Below, one piece after another: positions 30,324 to 30,925 of a stretch of DNA of 30,925 bases (positions within the stretch are counted from its first letter, which is position 1; every line of letters begins with the position of its first letter). The position numbers were made by a program, and so were the translations under genes. The notes below the pieces were generated by a model. It did not search any database and was not told the DNA's origin. It saw nothing but the letters and a program-made list of their open reading frames with translations. The stretch is from assembly GCA_964481575.1 (NCBI GenBank), contig CAYZTR010000025.1, forward strand, positions 1-30,925, given 5' to 3'. This DNA comes from UQRS01 sp964481575 (GTDB taxonomy: Bacteria > Bacillota > Clostridia > Oscillospirales > Acutalibacteraceae).

Positions 30324-30925
30324 ATGAGTGAAATTCAATTACTTCACGGAACTGATCACATCATTGAGGTTCCTGATATAAACATCGGCAATCCCCATAA
30401 TGACTACGGCAAGGGATTCTACTGCACCAAGATCGACGAGATGGCGCGTGAGTGGGCTTGCAAAAAGAATACCGATGGGTTTGTGAATGCTTATGATTTT
30501 GACACAGAAGGGCTGAATACACTGAACCTTTTGGATGGCAATCACACAGTCCTCCATTGGATCGCTCTGCTGCTTCAGTATAGAACATTCAAGCTCGATT
30601 CCGAAGTCGCCATCGATGCACGGGACTATATCATTGAGCATTACTCAATTGACCTGTCGGGATACGATATTGTTGTCGGTTACCGAGCTGATGATTCCTA
30701 TTTCCAGTATGCGGAATCCTTCGTGTCCAACACGCTGCCCCTCAGAAGCCTGAACAAGGCATTGAAGCTCGGCAAACTCGGAGAGCAAACCGTTGTCATC
30801 TCGCAGACGGGTTTTGACCGTCTTAAATTCAAGGATGCGTATCCGGTGGACAGGAGCGTCTATTATCCGAAGTTCTTGAGTCGTGACACCAAGGCGAGAG
30901 ACGACTACCGCAAGGAGATCAAGAA
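30324..30925 (+). CDS. DUF3990 protein, ADP-ribosyltransferase-like, partial
   Basis: Open to the right edge (200 codons visible, no stop). ATG 30324 follows AGGAGG at 8 nt. The start reads IQLLHGTDHIIEVPDI, then DYGKGFYCTKIDEMAREWAC, the signature of DUF3990, a family related to ADP-ribosyltransferases in which HG and the KGFY(x)T strand form the NAD pocket. Later segments VVGYRADDSYFQYAESFVSN and GEQTVVISQTGFDRLKF also fit. DUF3990 proteins commonly occur next to small DUF3791-type partners as presumed toxins. A partner could lie beyond the window or be one of the divergent genes. Confidence 0.82.
   Translation, partial: MSEIQLLHGTDHIIEVPDINIGNPHNDYGKGFYCTKIDEMAREWACKKNTDGFVNAYDFDTEGLNTLNLLDGNHTVLHWIALLLQYRTFKLDSEVAIDARDYIIEHYSIDLSGYDIVVGYRADDSYFQYAESFVSNTLPLRSLNKALKLGKLGEQTVVISQTGFDRLKFKDAYPVDRSVYYPKFLSRDTKARDDYRKEIK

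Noticed and set aside
1..30925. CRISPR array or cas genes
   Set aside because: No regularly spaced repeat series of 25-40 bp and no Cas-like proteins were seen.

Overview
The window looks like chromosomal DNA from an anaerobic, endospore-forming gut Clostridium relative (Oscillospiraceae/Ruminococcaceae-like). Reasons: a spoVAE sporulation gene, strong TTGACA-17-TATAAT promoters with AGGAGG ribosome sites, moderately GC-rich core genes, a cobalamin riboswitch over secreted DUF4430 proteins, and AT-richer inserted mobile DNA. The genus cannot be fixed from the sequence alone.

Layout. 1-1760: partial tRNA-Met, an ATP-grasp ligase of the glutathionylspermidine-synthase type, and tRNA-Leu(CAG). 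1760-4110: a small degraded island behind tRNA-Leu (coupled small ORFs, one frameshifted; an XRE regulator; a SLOG-fold protein). 4259-6141: MarR regulator and MATE exporter. 6263-11220 (minus): a thiol operon, cysK, class II glutamine amidotransferase, and two glutamate-cysteine ligases from different families. It is preceded by a canonical promoter, a cysteine-rich leader peptide and a terminator-like hairpin, the layout expected of a cysteine attenuator. 11299-14763 (minus): promoter, cobalamin riboswitch, intrinsic terminator, then two secreted/surface proteins with transcobalamin-like domains. 14841-18624 (minus): L-rhamnose catabolism, rhaB-rhaA-rhaD. 18693-19049: spoVAE, divergent from rhaB. 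19460-19620: relic of an IS200/IS605 transposase.

About 19.7-27.1 kb is a compact, satellite-like (PICI-like) integrative element. It has a sigma-4-like DUF1492 protein, three XRE regulators with clustered operator repeats, a primase-SF3 helicase, a candidate replication origin (AT-rich DNA between 19-bp perfect inverted repeats), a tyrosine integrase and cargo. No capsid, terminase or relaxase genes are visible.

27.4-30.9 kb is a second accessory block. A tightly packed minus-strand operon encodes three unrecognised proteins, a sigma-region-4 protein, a sigma-region-2-like HTH protein (together a possible two-subunit sigma factor) and a RelB/DinJ-like antitoxin. It diverges from a DUF3990 (ADP-ribosyltransferase-like) gene that runs off the window and whose promoter carries palindromes.

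The strongest leads are the cysteine-attenuated thiol operon, the riboswitch-controlled transcobalamin-like surface proteins, the ori/operator architecture of the small element, and the split-sigma/DUF3990 block.
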